DNA from: Methylicorpusculum oleiharenae
Lineage (GTDB): Bacteria; Pseudomonadota; Gammaproteobacteria; Methylococcales; Methylomonadaceae
Direction of reading: 5' to 3'
NCBI RefSeq assembly: GCF_009828925.2
Contig: NZ_WUTY02000001.1
Location: 4,494,492-4,558,491 of the forward strand
Length of the DNA stretch: 64,000 nucleotides
Position 1 is the stretch's first letter. Each line of letters starts with the position of its first letter. The position numbers were made by a program, and so were the translations under genes. This document shows, piece by piece, positions 1 to 8,681 of the stretch. The notes beneath the pieces were generated by a model that had not been told where the DNA came from, did no database searches, and saw only the letters and a program-made list of their open reading frames with translations.

Positions 1-1175
1 CGCAATCGTTCCAGTAAATTTCGGGATTTGCTCCGTTTGATGCGGCCCCTCTTGTTGCGGTCTTTTCCTTCCGGCTCTGGCGGTGGCGGGCATTCCAACT
101 CCGCCTGCTTCACTAGTGCCCGGTATTGTTCGCGGTACTGAACGGCTTGATCTTCAGTTAACCTCCCGCCCTGTGAATAAACCTCATCCAGAATGTCTTC
201 TAATAGATCAATCATCAATTTTGCCCAGGCCTGCCCCTCTTCTTCATGGGCAAAAGCCAATTCCCGTAAGTGATGGGCATTGCATAAGGCATGCTGACAA
301 ATGAGTTTGAAATACGGTTTCCAATGGTCGTGAACCAGGATACCGGTAAACCGTGTTAACAGGGGTAAGCTTGCCATGGCTTCCAGTCCGCGTTTTTCAT
401 GCGCATAATACAGCGTCCACAGCGGACTGGACACGCAGTGTAACCAGCGGTTTTTGCCATTGATATTGATGCCGGTCTCATCGGCATGAATGACCCGCGT
501 ATGGCGTAGTTTGGCGATCAGCTTTTGCTCAAACTGCTCCAGCAGTTCATAGGCCTGTTGATTATAGGTAAAAATCGATCCTTCGCTGATGGGCAAGTCC
601 AGTTGCTCCTGAAAATGCTCTTGGACCCGGTTATAGGGAATCAATTGATACTGCGACAAATACACCGACTGGGCTTTGACGCCGTTGCCGTACTGAACGG
701 CTTTAGTCACACCCGCTGGAAAGGGCGCTGTAAAGCGTTGCCCCTGCAGATTTTCCAAGATTTCGGCTTGGTATTCGATCACGACGCGTCGAATGTCAAT
801 ATCAAACACTTGGCGAGAGTCGAAACCGACCACCGTATAGTCGCCGGGCGGCAAAAGACTTCGGTCGACCGTCAGGGGTTTAATCACATCGGGATTATCA
901 CTCTTTTCCAGCGTGGTGCCAATGCGCCCCGGTTGACCTCCGGTTTTTTTGCCGGAGTCCCCTTTATCACCTTTTCCGCTATTGCCAAACCGATTGGATG
1001 AAGGTGGCTTGCTACTGTTACGGCTGTTCAAGTTCAAACGGCCCGCCATGATCTGCACCAGCAGAATCAGCACGGCCAATACCGAACGAAAAGCCGGTGA
1101 CAATTGCGATTCCTCGGCAAGCAATTGCTGAGCAGTTTTGATCGTGGCTTCCACGTCAATGTCATTGACTGTCAA
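1..1175 (-). mobile_element. IS66 family transposase (TnpC), 3' end beyond the window
   Basis: The minus strand is open from a probable TTG start at 1175 to the left edge, giving about 391 residues. It carries IS66 TnpC hallmarks: an N-terminal NSRNSSKPPSSN stretch followed by a Gly/Lys-rich linker and GGQPGR, then a DDE-type core with HADETGINING (near residue 230) and LVHDHWKPYF (near residue 280), and the late RSKSRNLLERL motif. The third acidic catalytic residue of the family would lie left of the window, so integrity cannot be judged. No frameshift was seen in the visible part. No IS66 accessory genes (tnpA, tnpB) are visible upstream of the start. Family assignment is confident; the exact start is not, because no ATG lies near the N-terminus. 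Confidence 0.88.
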
Positions 1176-1449
1176 ATTAAATACCGTAAACCGTTTGGAA
1201 TGACGCTATTATAAGGCCGGTTTCAGAACTCGAATTTTGCCTTCGAGGATGACCTAAGCGCCACGAAAGGTATGGGTAAGCAATCTGCTGTGCTTGTAAA
1301 GCTCTCCGGCTTTTCTTGAACGAGCTGGAGGCTATAAATAGCAAGCCTAAAGCCTTTCGATGAATTGCTTAAAATTACGGTTATTTGCGAAAAAACGTGT
1401 CAAGCATTATTTTTTATTTTTTGAAAAAATTACGCTGAGTAGTTACTAA
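1176..1449. other. Intergenic DNA between IS66 and a membrane-protein remnant
   Basis: AT-rich stretch without a convincing gene. It should contain the right end of the IS66-type element, but no terminal inverted repeat could be defined because the other end lies outside the window. Confidence 0.4.
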
Positions 1450-1494
1450 AGAAATACAAAAACAGATACTATCTTATTCAGTGCTAACGGCTTT

Positions 1495-2064
1495 TTGATA
1501 GCGTGTATCAGTTTCATTGCCCCTCTTACTGTTTGGTACCTGATGGATAGAAATGGTTTTGAATCTAAACTAGGGTTTAAGTTAATAACTTTATTTGTTT
1601 TTTGGACGCTGGCGTTTGTTTTGATTCACTCTACAATCAATAAAAAACCATTTTTGGTTTGGGCTTCTATGGTTGCAATGGTTGCTTCTGCATGCGTCAT
1701 GTTCATGGGTCATGCTCAGGAAATTTTAGTGCCCCATCGACAGGGTAGGCCCTATGAAGAACTGCGTCACCTTCAGGCATTGAAAAATATACCCTTTTTT
1801 TTCAATGGCAATGTCTCTGGAAATTTCATGGGTGTCGTATGGGCTAGCGGTCGTGAAATTCGGCATTGGAATCCATTGACACAACGGGATTTACCAACTG
1901 AACCTCCGTTGGCTTTTATGAGTCATGAAAAGCCATCGGAGATTTTGCCCGATGAAATATTAGATCGTTATGAAGTCATGGTTTTAGGATTTTTTGATGG
2001 GAACTTCAAGAGTAAAAGGGATACTGTTCTGTCAAATTACATCAGTGTGATTCGAAATAAATAA
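1495..2064 (+). pseudogene. C-terminal remnant of an unidentified membrane protein
   Basis: The reading frame opens at 1450 after a stop, and its first usable start is a TTG at 1495 with no clear ribosome-binding site (189 aa). The N-terminal third has about three hydrophobic segments (for example LITLFVFWTLAFVLIH and MVAMVASACVMFMG). It is followed by a soluble tail of roughly 110 residues with the sequence HRQGRPYEELRHL. The product therefore starts inside a membrane segment and ends in a soluble domain, as the C-terminal part of a polytopic glycosyltransferase-like (PMT/GT39) protein would. That family is a guess from architecture alone. Its position beside an IS66 element suggests that insertion or deletion removed the 5' part. 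It could instead be a short intact gene. Confidence 0.4.
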
Positions 2065-2085
2065 CAATAACCTGTCAGTCGGGGC

Positions 2086-2160
2086 GGTTCCCAGTTTGAT
2101 AATAAACGTAAGCTTTGCGGGCTTGACGGCAGCAGGGATGCTGCCGTCAAGCCCCATGAA
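2086..2160. repeat. Dispersed repeat A, copy 1, with a perfect 16-bp hairpin
   Basis: The segment starting GTTCCCAGTTTGAT resembles the left half of the full copy at 16790-16941. It contains a perfect stem at 2119-2134 / 2139-2154 (GGGCTTGACGGCAGCA and its complement, loop GGGA). It lies between two convergent reading frames and could act as a bidirectional terminator, although no T-run follows. Confidence 0.7.
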
Positions 2161-2172
2161 TGGGTTTTAAGC

Positions 2173-3024
2173 TTACTTTCCGAACAAAAACTGAAACGAA
2201 AAGTTAGCCGACCACTCAGGGCTTTCGCTTACCCTGACCGGGTTGTAGTAGCCTTCCACTTTGGTATTGATTGCATACTGTCCAAGACTAAATAACTTGC
2301 CAACACCGCCGCCAACCGGGACAGTCCAACGATCATCGTTATCCCTATTCCAATTAGCAATCATGTCCATATCGGAAACCAAATACCATCCGTCGTTCAA
2401 ATTGTAATTTACAAAGGGTTGAAAAAGCATTTGGCTAACCCCATCGCGACTATCATTACCGAATACCGACCAAATTTGTTTAACGGCAAGTCCCAGTGAC
2501 CATGGCTTAGGTTGAGTTACAAACATCACAGCTGGACCGACACTGAATTTACCACTGCCTAATTCACGCGATTCACGATCCTCAGTGTCCCCGAATAGAG
2601 TATCTGTTGGAAAAACCAGAGTAGGCCCAAATCCCCAGCTGAAATCATCCGACGTATTGAGAGAAAAATAGGATGTCAGTGTGGTATCGCCAAGACCATA
2701 AGCACCATCTCCAGGAAAAGCTTCCGGCAACTCGGCAATACCATTCACTGGACCCGGTGTACCGATAAAATTCAGAGATAACTGATTAATCAGATTCCAA
2801 TCACCCAGAGCAATGGGGATAACGGGTTTCACGCTGCCAATCGAGACATCACCGTTTTTAGCTCCGCCATGATGGGTATACTCCAACGGAATGCTGTAAA
2901 TCGGAGTTAACGGGTTTTGTGCCTGATATACAAAACGTTCGGTCTCGTCCGCATTAACGCCGCAGCTGAACAATAGCAGTGAAAAGCTGAAAAGAAATGT
3001 AACCGAAATAGATGGTTTTTCCAT
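2173..3024 (-). CDS. Outer-membrane beta-barrel protein (transporter / phenol MetA-pathway-like)
   Basis: The ATG at 3024 is preceded by AGGA seven bases upstream and gives 283 aa; an in-frame ATG at 3045 has no such site. The N-terminus is a signal sequence (MEKPSISVTFLFSFSLLLFSCGVNAD). A Cys in LLFSCG could make it a lipoprotein, but SPase I cleavage after VNA is equally plausible. The rest is rich in alternating aromatic/polar strands (SWGFGPTLVFPT, WYLVSDMDMIANW) and ends in a typical outer-membrane C-terminus, FSFQFLFGK with a penultimate aromatic region. This matches the 'neuromedin U'/MetA-type barrel proteins common in proteobacteria, whose function is mostly unknown. No operon partner is obvious. 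Confidence 0.65.
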   Translation of the reverse strand: MEKPSISVTFLFSFSLLLFSCGVNADETERFVYQAQNPLTPIYSIPLEYTHHGGAKNGDVSIGSVKPVIPIALGDWNLINQLSLNFIGTPGPVNGIAELPEAFPGDGAYGLGDTTLTSYFSLNTSDDFSWGFGPTLVFPTDTLFGDTEDRESRELGSGKFSVGPAVMFVTQPKPWSLGLAVKQIWSVFGNDSRDGVSQMLFQPFVNYNLNDGWYLVSDMDMIANWNRDNDDRWTVPVGGGVGKLFSLGQYAINTKVEGYYNPVRVSESPEWSANFSFQFLFGK

Positions 3025-3342
3025 TGATATTCCTAAAAAATGCAAATTTACTAACAGTAATTCAATCTAGATATCCGATTTGATGTGTTAAATAGTAAGC
3101 TTCCAAGCTTGCCAAAAAACAAAATCGCTTCGATTGAATAGAAAAAACGAAAAGATGTATGAATACGATAGTGTACAGGTAATAAGCCCTACAAAAATTC
3201 AGCTATTACAAAAGCAAAATTTTGGTGAAGCTCATTGGACCTCAAATTTAGGCGTCATTTCCCGCTTGGGAAAAATGGGGTAAAGAGTAAAGACCGAATT
3301 CGATGTGCGAATAATAGCCGTATTGAAAAAATTAACAACATT
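3025..3342. other. Intergenic region, no gene seen
   Basis: About 320 AT-rich bases between the barrel protein and the propeller-like gene. No convincing reading frame, RNA or repeat was recognised. The promoter of the barrel gene is expected here. Confidence 0.4.
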
Positions 3343-4344
3343 CTAGTGAATATCGTTTGATGGAAACGAGAAACACTCGTCAACCGGTTCGATCTGGAAA
3401 ACGCGATTTGGCATATGAGTATTGTAAGTCTTCTCGCGACCCTTTTTATCGCGTTCACGCAATTTAAATGTATTACAATCGGCAATGAGATACGTGCCAA
3501 AAGGTGTCTCTATAGCATCTTGTACCCACTTGACTGGGAAGAAACGGTTGGTACCGGGCACTGTTTCGATAAGTTGAAAATTTCTATCGTAAATGAGTAC
3601 TTCACCATTGCGCGAATTAGAGAGCATATACCCTTTAGAATGCGGTCGGATATGATGCGCCCCATTCAATCCCGAGATTACGATTTCGTGCTCCAAACTA
3701 TCCCTGTCTATACGAATGAGCGTTCTTTGATAGAACAAGATGGTCAGTATTTTAGTATTATCATAGGGGTCAACAATTGCTGAATTTAAATGCGTAGTTT
3801 GTAAACGACCGGGATAATTCTTCAAACGATGATCAATCTTTTTATCGATAACCCGTGTGCTGCCGCCATAAGCTTGATCGTAGCCATGCTCAGTCGCCCA
3901 CCAAGACCAAATCAATTCGCCCGATAAATCAAATTCTAAAATAGCATCTACGCCGCTAGCCGTAACCAATAAACCTCTTTCAGTAAGGCGTAACGAACGA
4001 ACCTGGGTTAATAACGGACTGCGGATTTCCAAGTCAATTTCCCCTTTATCGTTCATTCTCGCAATATGTTCATCACCAGACACACCCTCTTCGCTGCAAG
4101 GTAAACCGGTTATGAAATATAAACCTTTTCCTGTAACATATTGTAAACCAAAGGGTTTAATTTGATTCAATTCTCCAAGGGATTTAATTCCACCTAATTC
4201 GCCATTATGTTCAAACAGCTCCAGTTTACCGCCGGGCAATCCTTTGAAGACATCATTCGAACGGTCTTTACCTAAAATGATACGGTTTAACCTAAACTTG
4301 ACGTAATCCCAATTTGTTTGCGGGTACGAAACTACAAACTTCAT
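3343..4344 (-). CDS. Unrecognised beta-propeller-like protein
   Basis: 333 aa from an ATG at 4344 with an AGAAGAG-type ribosome-binding site. There is no signal peptide or membrane segment, so it is probably cytoplasmic. Repeated strand pairs such as ILEFDLSGELIWSWWATEHG, GEVLIYDRNFQLIETVPG and LIRIDRDSLEHEIVISGLNG, each with an xxxD.xGxxxW/xI pattern, suggest a beta-propeller resembling NHL or arylsulfotransferase-like folds. A conserved-looking GAHHIRPHSKGYMLSNSRNG segment lies near residue 235. The catalytic His/Arg set of arylsulfotransferases could not be assigned with confidence, so no function is proposed. Confidence 0.6.
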   Translation of the reverse strand: MKFVVSYPQTNWDYVKFRLNRIILGKDRSNDVFKGLPGGKLELFEHNGELGGIKSLGELNQIKPFGLQYVTGKGLYFITGLPCSEEGVSGDEHIARMNDKGEIDLEIRSPLLTQVRSLRLTERGLLVTASGVDAILEFDLSGELIWSWWATEHGYDQAYGGSTRVIDKKIDHRLKNYPGRLQTTHLNSAIVDPYDNTKILTILFYQRTLIRIDRDSLEHEIVISGLNGAHHIRPHSKGYMLSNSRNGEVLIYDRNFQLIETVPGTNRFFPVKWVQDAIETPFGTYLIADCNTFKLRERDKKGREKTYNTHMPNRVFQIEPVDECFSFPSNDIH

Positions 4345-4544
4345 ATGTTTTGCTCTTCTAGTTATTTATGAATCAATTTAAAGCTAGGTTTTAAAGATAA
4401 ATCTGATCTATCAGTTCAACCATGAATTACGCAAAATTACCCAGCATTACGGGAAAGTTAGGGATATAGACTTGCTTGGCAATCAGGCGGGCAACGATCC
4501 TGATTTTAATTTTGTAACAGTTGGCTGGTAATTACCGGTGCCTT

Positions 4545-5318
4545 TTATCGGGCTGGCAATACACTTTCGGAGGGTGCTTCGGTACCTGAGTAAAAGTTGT
4601 CGAAGATAGGCGAGACACCTTCCTGCTTATAACTAACAATGTGGACATAAGCAACCAGACCGCTTCTACCGCTCAAAAATTCGCCATCATCGACGGCGGA
4701 AATACGATCCACATAAGCTTGGCCATCCCGCATTTTGAGGGCTTCTCCGGTTTTATTGTCGATCATCTGCCCCCAAAGCTTACCGTCTGCCGACCAAAAT
4801 TTGAGTCGGTAATCGCCGGCTGGGTCGGGCGCCGGCTCCACAAAACGACCTTTAGCCAGAAAAATGGGGAAGCTGACGCCGCCCTTGCTTTTGACTATCA
4901 TCAATTTTCGCGAATGCGGATGAACTTTTCGGTCGTTTCTGAACAGCAAAGCGTAGCCTTGTGGCAGAAAATACGAAGGCAGCGGTTCCTGTACGCGCGC
5001 TACCAAACCGACATCTTCACCCCAACTCAAGGTCCAACTTAACAAGTCCACTTCGACATGAAATTTTGCATGAGGAGGCTCTTTCATATTGATGCTGACC
5101 ATACGGCACGGATCAATCAGACTTCCCCTGGAACACTTCATCTGATAGGCCAAGCTACCCGATTCTTCTACGAATGTGATGGCCCCCGGTCGCGGATTGT
5201 AGTGTATCCAGCCGTCATCGACGCCGTCGTTAAAGTTGTCGTAAGTCGCCGTTTCAGCAGAAGAAAGTCCAAAGCTCAAAAAGAAAAATACGGTGGAGAT
5301 CAATAATTTTGCGTTCAT
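4545..5318 (-). CDS. Secreted protein of unknown function
   Basis: The ATG at 5318 begins a clear Sec signal peptide (MNAKLLISTVFFFLSFGLSSA, cleavage probably after SSA), giving 257 aa. A longer reading up to 5417 would place about 33 unlikely residues before the signal peptide and overlap a repeat, so it is rejected. The mature protein begins ETATYDNFNDGVDDGWIHYN, a pattern seen in extracellular proteins with a jelly-roll or LamG-like fold in which a 'D.FND' segment opens the domain. It ends near the mirrored phrase IFDNFYSG. A few cysteines (KCSRGSLIDPC) may form a disulfide. No enzyme motif was seen. Confidence 0.6.
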   Translation of the reverse strand: MNAKLLISTVFFFLSFGLSSAETATYDNFNDGVDDGWIHYNPRPGAITFVEESGSLAYQMKCSRGSLIDPCRMVSINMKEPPHAKFHVEVDLLSWTLSWGEDVGLVARVQEPLPSYFLPQGYALLFRNDRKVHPHSRKLMIVKSKGGVSFPIFLAKGRFVEPAPDPAGDYRLKFWSADGKLWGQMIDNKTGEALKMRDGQAYVDRISAVDDGEFLSGRSGLVAYVHIVSYKQEGVSPIFDNFYSGTEAPSESVLPAR

Positions 5319-5394
5319 ATCGAAGCTCGGTAAAGCTGTTGGGGAGTCCGGAATCAAATCTTGGATGACAAGGAGGGTCAGTTGGCCAAGTCTT

Positions 5395-5483
5395 GCAATC
5401 AAGCATTTAGACTGCATATTATACCTAGAGTCAGAGTAAACATAATTATCCAGTTGATTTAATTTTACTCTGCCCCAGTTATT
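5395..5483 (+). repeat. Direct repeat E, copy 1
   Basis: Degenerate copy of the segment at 6807-6892. Shared landmarks are ATCAAGCATTTAG, TTATACCT, GTAAACAT, a TTTAATTTT tract and CCCCAGT. Its AGAGTCAGAGTAAA / TTTTACTCTGCCCC halves form an imperfect inverted repeat like those often associated with REP-type elements. Confidence 0.65.
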
Positions 5484-5534
5484 TGAATGGCAACTTTATG
5501 GGTGCGGTTCCAATAGTCACCGCATTTTAAGGCC

Positions 5535-6401
5535 CTAATCATCTTCCCCCAAAAAATGCCCGCAATACTTGCAATAATCGGCATCAAAATCATGGCCGGT
5601 TGCACCGCAGCCGGGACAAGACTCGTTGTCGATTGGCTTGGACTTTTGGCTTTTCATCAGCTCAGCGCTGTAAATTCCGGTGGGAACAGCGATGATGCCG
5701 TAACCCATAATCATGATCATCGACGCGACAAACTGGCCCAGAGCGGTTTGCGGTGAAATGTCGCCATAGCCTACAGTCGTTATCGTAACGATAGCCCAAT
5801 AAATTGAAGTCGGGATGCTGGTGAAGCCGGATTCGCTGCTTTCTATCATGTACATTAACGCGCCGAATACGACGACTAACATTAATACTGTAAATAGAAA
5901 TACCGTGATTTTTCGAAAACTGTTGTTCAGTGCGACCATTAGAATATTCGCTTCGCGGATGTATTCGGACAGCTTTAAAATTCTGAATATCCGCAGCATA
6001 CGCAGAATGCGAAGCGTCAGCATATATTCGGCGCCAGGAATGAGCAGCCCCAGAAAGGTCGGCAGGATGGACAGCAGATCAATAAAACCAAAGAAACTGC
6101 GGGCATAAAGCCAGGGTTTTCGGACGCAAATCAGTCGCAACAAATATTCAAATGAAAATAATAGGGTGAAAAACCATTCCGCTCCATAGAGTTGTTGTCC
6201 ATATTGATTACGCATGGCCTCGATGCTATCGAACATCACCGTAAGGATGCTGAGCAAAATCATGATAATCAGAACGATATCGAAGGCTTTGCCTGCGCGG
6301 GTTTCCGCACCGAAAATGATCTGGTTGAGAGCGGACCGCCATGCCGACGCGGGGCTGTCTTCACTGTGATTTTGCAATTTGACCGGTTTTCTTTCCGTCA
6401 T
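5535..6401 (-). CDS. Voltage-gated-type potassium channel with zinc-ribbon tail
   Basis: 288-aa inner-membrane ion transporter with six predicted transmembrane segments. The S4-like voltage sensor is LRILRMLRIFRILKL (about residues 130-145, regularly spaced Arg/Lys). The pore helix and K+ selectivity filter TITTVGYGD lie near residue 210, followed by S6 with MIMGYGIIAVPTG. After S6 there is a short linker and a C-terminal CPGC-x11-CKYC zinc ribbon, an uncommon tail for a compact bacterial Kv-type channel that may act in assembly or metal/redox gating (inference). Family members conduct K+ and influence membrane potential. The gene stands alone between two direct repeats. Confidence 0.88.
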   Translation of the reverse strand: MTERKPVKLQNHSEDSPASAWRSALNQIIFGAETRAGKAFDIVLIIMILLSILTVMFDSIEAMRNQYGQQLYGAEWFFTLLFSFEYLLRLICVRKPWLYARSFFGFIDLLSILPTFLGLLIPGAEYMLTLRILRMLRIFRILKLSEYIREANILMVALNNSFRKITVFLFTVLMLVVVFGALMYMIESSESGFTSIPTSIYWAIVTITTVGYGDISPQTALGQFVASMIMIMGYGIIAVPTGIYSAELMKSQKSKPIDNESCPGCGATGHDFDADYCKYCGHFLGEDD

Positions 6402-6534
6402 ATTGATGTTGTCCTAATCAGGATTTGCCGTCCTCATCGTCTCGATGCAGTCTTGGACAATCGAGACTTTAAAGGCTCGATTGTCTTCAGTTTCGGTTTG
6501 TCACAGCAAAGTTAGACCAATCACTAAAAGTTGT

Positions 6535-6695
6535 TATACTCATTGTAGATCGAAATTCGGCACCGGGGTGCCCGTCAAAGGACGCCGTAAATACCTCCAG
6601 GTAGGCTCTATGCCAGCATCCATGCTGACAAAGTCTTTGCCGAACAACCCGTTGCCTCCTTAGGCACTGCCGAAATTTCAAGTGCGAAAGGTATA
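6535..6695 (+). repeat. 161-bp structured repeat R, copy 1 (MITE-like)
   Basis: Closely matches the segment at 46369-46529, with the same length and orientation. It begins TATAC and ends GTATA, so the ends are short inverted repeats. Inside are GGCACC-GG-GGTGCC and TGCCAGCAT-CC-ATGCTGACA hairpins. Translations of it on both strands give short spurious frames. It looks like a non-autonomous mobile or RNA-structured element. Confidence 0.8.
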
Positions 6696-6806
6696 TATGA
6701 AATCCCTTATCCTGATATTCTCCCTTTGGAGAAAGTATCAATAAAAACTTATTGGGATTGGTATTATTTATATTTCACGCGGCCACATTTGAGGTTAAAG
6801 AGTTTT

Positions 6807-6892
6807 GCGATCAAGCATTTAGGCGGCATTTTATACCTGGAATCAAAGTAAACATATTATCTACCTAATTTAATTTTTTGACCCCAGTAATT
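6807..6892 (+). repeat. Direct repeat E, copy 2
   Basis: Second copy of the degenerate repeat at 5395-5483, in the same orientation. The two copies bracket the potassium-channel gene and repeat R copy 1. Confidence 0.65.
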
Positions 6893-7319
6893 AAGGATTC
6901 CGTATACATTTCGTCAAACTGCCACGCATGTCAATGCAGAGTCTTACAAAAAAGCTTTACCAGAAATCGACTTTACAGGTCGATTTCAGCTATTTATAAA
7001 TGATTACTGTCTTTAATTTGCAAAGAGGCGATTTTTATCCAACCTTCCGCCGCTTCTTTATTATCTTGGATTCAATTGAAGAGTAGTCTGGCTTTAACAC
7101 CAAAGGCAAGGTGCAGCAACTCGAAAAAATCAAAAATTTACTACGTGATTAGTTTGGCCTGTTGACTACGCCAGATTTATTGGATGCTTCGGTTTTTTTC
7201 CGGAGAGGAATGCGGGAATTTTTGAACAAGGTGTCTGATCAAGATGCAGCATGGATTTTGAATGGCAAAATAAAACGGGGAATTGTTTGCTGTTTCTTCG
7301 CTCTTATCGGCCAGATGCC
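6893..7319. other. Intergenic region with a possible decayed frame
   Basis: No intact gene. On the plus strand about 240 bases before 7322 read as two frame pieces separated by a TAG (GKVQQLEKIKNLLRD, then MREFLNKVSDQDAAWIL and onward). This may be the tail of a lost gene, but it matches nothing I recognise. Confidence 0.3.
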
Positions 7320-7913
7320 CTAATCCAAACTATCATGCCTGAGGATATCGCTTACACTTGTCGCCTCTTCCGAGGCAAAACACTGTCCATAATCCTGACA
7401 GACTTGGCATGAAGGTGCACGGCATAGATTTAGCCCTTCCATTTCGCATAACTGCTTATACAAAAATTTCTTCCACTTCATGTCTTTGTTGTTGCGTGCG
7501 GCCAGTTCGGGAAAATTATGACTCATCAGTCCGGATAATTCTGAACGTGACCATAAACCCAAGTCCTGCCAGAGATGATCGTTTCCCAAGCAGCCGGCAA
7601 CCAGGATGGCGATTATCCATTCAGATTCAGCCACATCCGGCGCGCGAAAATCACCCAGTAATGTTTCCAGATCCTGTTTTTCAAGCATCCGGCTGTAATC
7701 GACTGTTTTGCCGGATACGGCAAGATGAGGGAGGGCAATGTCTGAAAAACAATGACCCCGTAAATTATTGAATTGTATCGGGGAAAGCCCCAAATAATCG
7801 GGCAATGCGCCCTCGCCGACTCGCCAACTGGCAATCATTCTAGCCAACCAGATTGCATTACCGGATCGGTTAGAACGTTCTACCAGTTCCTGAAATATCC
7901 GTTCACGAGTCAT
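7320..7913 (-). CDS. nifQ: NifQ, molybdenum donor for FeMo-cofactor synthesis
   Basis: 197 aa from the ATG at 7913; an in-frame TTG at 7928 is the alternative start. The defining feature is the C-terminal C-x4-C-x2-C-x5-C cluster (CRAPSCQVCQDYGQC, residues about 164-178), the NifQ signature that binds a Mo-Fe-S cluster. Family knowledge: NifQ delivers Mo to the NifEN/NifH complex during FeMo-co assembly in the cytoplasm. It is the last gene of a nifB-led minus-strand operon, 42 bases after the FeSII-like ferredoxin gene. In Azotobacter nifQ also follows nifB, fdxN and nifO, which supports the call. Overall similarity outside the Cys motif was not measured. Confidence 0.85.
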   Translation of the reverse strand: MTRERIFQELVERSNRSGNAIWLARMIASWRVGEGALPDYLGLSPIQFNNLRGHCFSDIALPHLAVSGKTVDYSRMLEKQDLETLLGDFRAPDVAESEWIIAILVAGCLGNDHLWQDLGLWSRSELSGLMSHNFPELAARNNKDMKWKKFLYKQLCEMEGLNLCRAPSCQVCQDYGQCFASEEATSVSDILRHDSLD

Positions 7914-7955
7914 TGCGAAGGTCGCCAAGGCAGTAGACCTTGATTTATTGAATAA

Positions 7956-8306
7956 TCAATATTCGACGCGAATATCCTCATCCCTGACTATCATCTGACA
8001 GGCCAAGCGCCATTCGGTTGGTAAATCATCGACAATCATCGTTTCCACCTGGTCTTTAGTGATTTTGCCCAGTTGCTGCAAGATGATTCTTTCTTTATCG
8101 GTTAGTGGACCACCCATACGTTGATGCTTGTTGTCGATACTGCTTACCCTGACCAGGCAAGTCCCGCACTCGCCGTCCTCGCATTCGAAATTAATCGGGA
8201 TTTTGTTCTCCAATGCCAGTTTCAAAACTGACTGCGTGTGACTGCCGGCCACCGCGTAAACGGTTTTATCCCGGTAATCCGGACTTGTAAATGTAACTAA
8301 AGCCAT
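7956..8306 (-). CDS. 2Fe-2S ferredoxin resembling the Shethna FeSII protective protein
   Basis: 116 aa from an ATG at 8306 with AGGA eight bases upstream. Plant-type 2Fe-2S ligands are in CEDGECGTC near residues 42-50, with the fourth Cys in WRLACQM near residue 103. The segment between them, with LTDKERIILQQLGKI and DLPTEWRLACQMIVRDED, closely recalls the Azotobacter Shethna protein II from memory. That protein binds nitrogenase under oxygen stress and locks it in an inactive protected complex. Its place in a nifB operon next to a flavodiiron protein fits this role. A simple electron-transfer ferredoxin is the alternative. Confidence 0.75.
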   Translation of the reverse strand: MALVTFTSPDYRDKTVYAVAGSHTQSVLKLALENKIPINFECEDGECGTCLVRVSSIDNKHQRMGGPLTDKERIILQQLGKITKDQVETMIVDDLPTEWRLACQMIVRDEDIRVEY

Positions 8307-8332
8307 GATTTATTCCTCAACATTTTTTAAAC

Positions 8333-8620
8333 TTAAACAGGATGTACTGAAATTTCGCCGCCCAATACCTGGGCCTGACAGGCAAGCCGGTTATGTTTTC
8401 CGGCCATGTTTTCTCTTAAAATCTTGTCTTCTAATACGGAGGGTTCAGTCAGATGATTCCAACCGGAGGTCACTTTCATAATACAGGTTCCGCAATCGCC
8501 TTCCCGGCAACCATAGGTGATCCCCGATCCGACTTTTTCTGAAACCTCGATAACGCGGGTTCCGGCAGGAACGGTGACTGTGACGTTGATATCTTCAAAT
8601 GTAATGGTCGATTTGGCCAT
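8333..8620 (-). CDS. 2Fe-2S ferredoxin in the nifB operon
   Basis: 95 aa, ATG at 8620 behind a good AAGGAG site. The plant-type motif CREGDCGTC (about residues 38-46) plus NRLACQAQV near residue 80 supply the four cluster ligands. It is shorter than its downstream neighbour and lacks that protein's long LTDKER insert, so the two are paralogues of different type. It is probably a low-potential electron carrier for nitrogenase-related reactions, or the redox partner of the flavodiiron protein encoded immediately upstream. The exact partner cannot be told from sequence. Confidence 0.85.
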   Translation of the reverse strand: MAKSTITFEDINVTVTVPAGTRVIEVSEKVGSGITYGCREGDCGTCIMKVTSGWNHLTEPSVLEDKILRENMAGKHNRLACQAQVLGGEISVHPV

Positions 8621-8681
8621 AGTGTGACTCCTTAGTTAAAGTTAGTAATATTTGGCGCATGAATCGCCTTGTTTTCCTCTT

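Noticed and set aside
83-1131. Several plus-strand frames across the first kilobase
   Set aside because: They are antisense to the continuous IS66 transposase frame and have no ribosome-binding sites or known motifs.
6487-6741. 84-codon minus-strand frame with a similar frame at 46327-46548
   Set aside because: The similarity comes from the 161-bp structured repeat R, not from protein coding: stems, ends and non-coding positions are conserved as well, and the frames have no start context.
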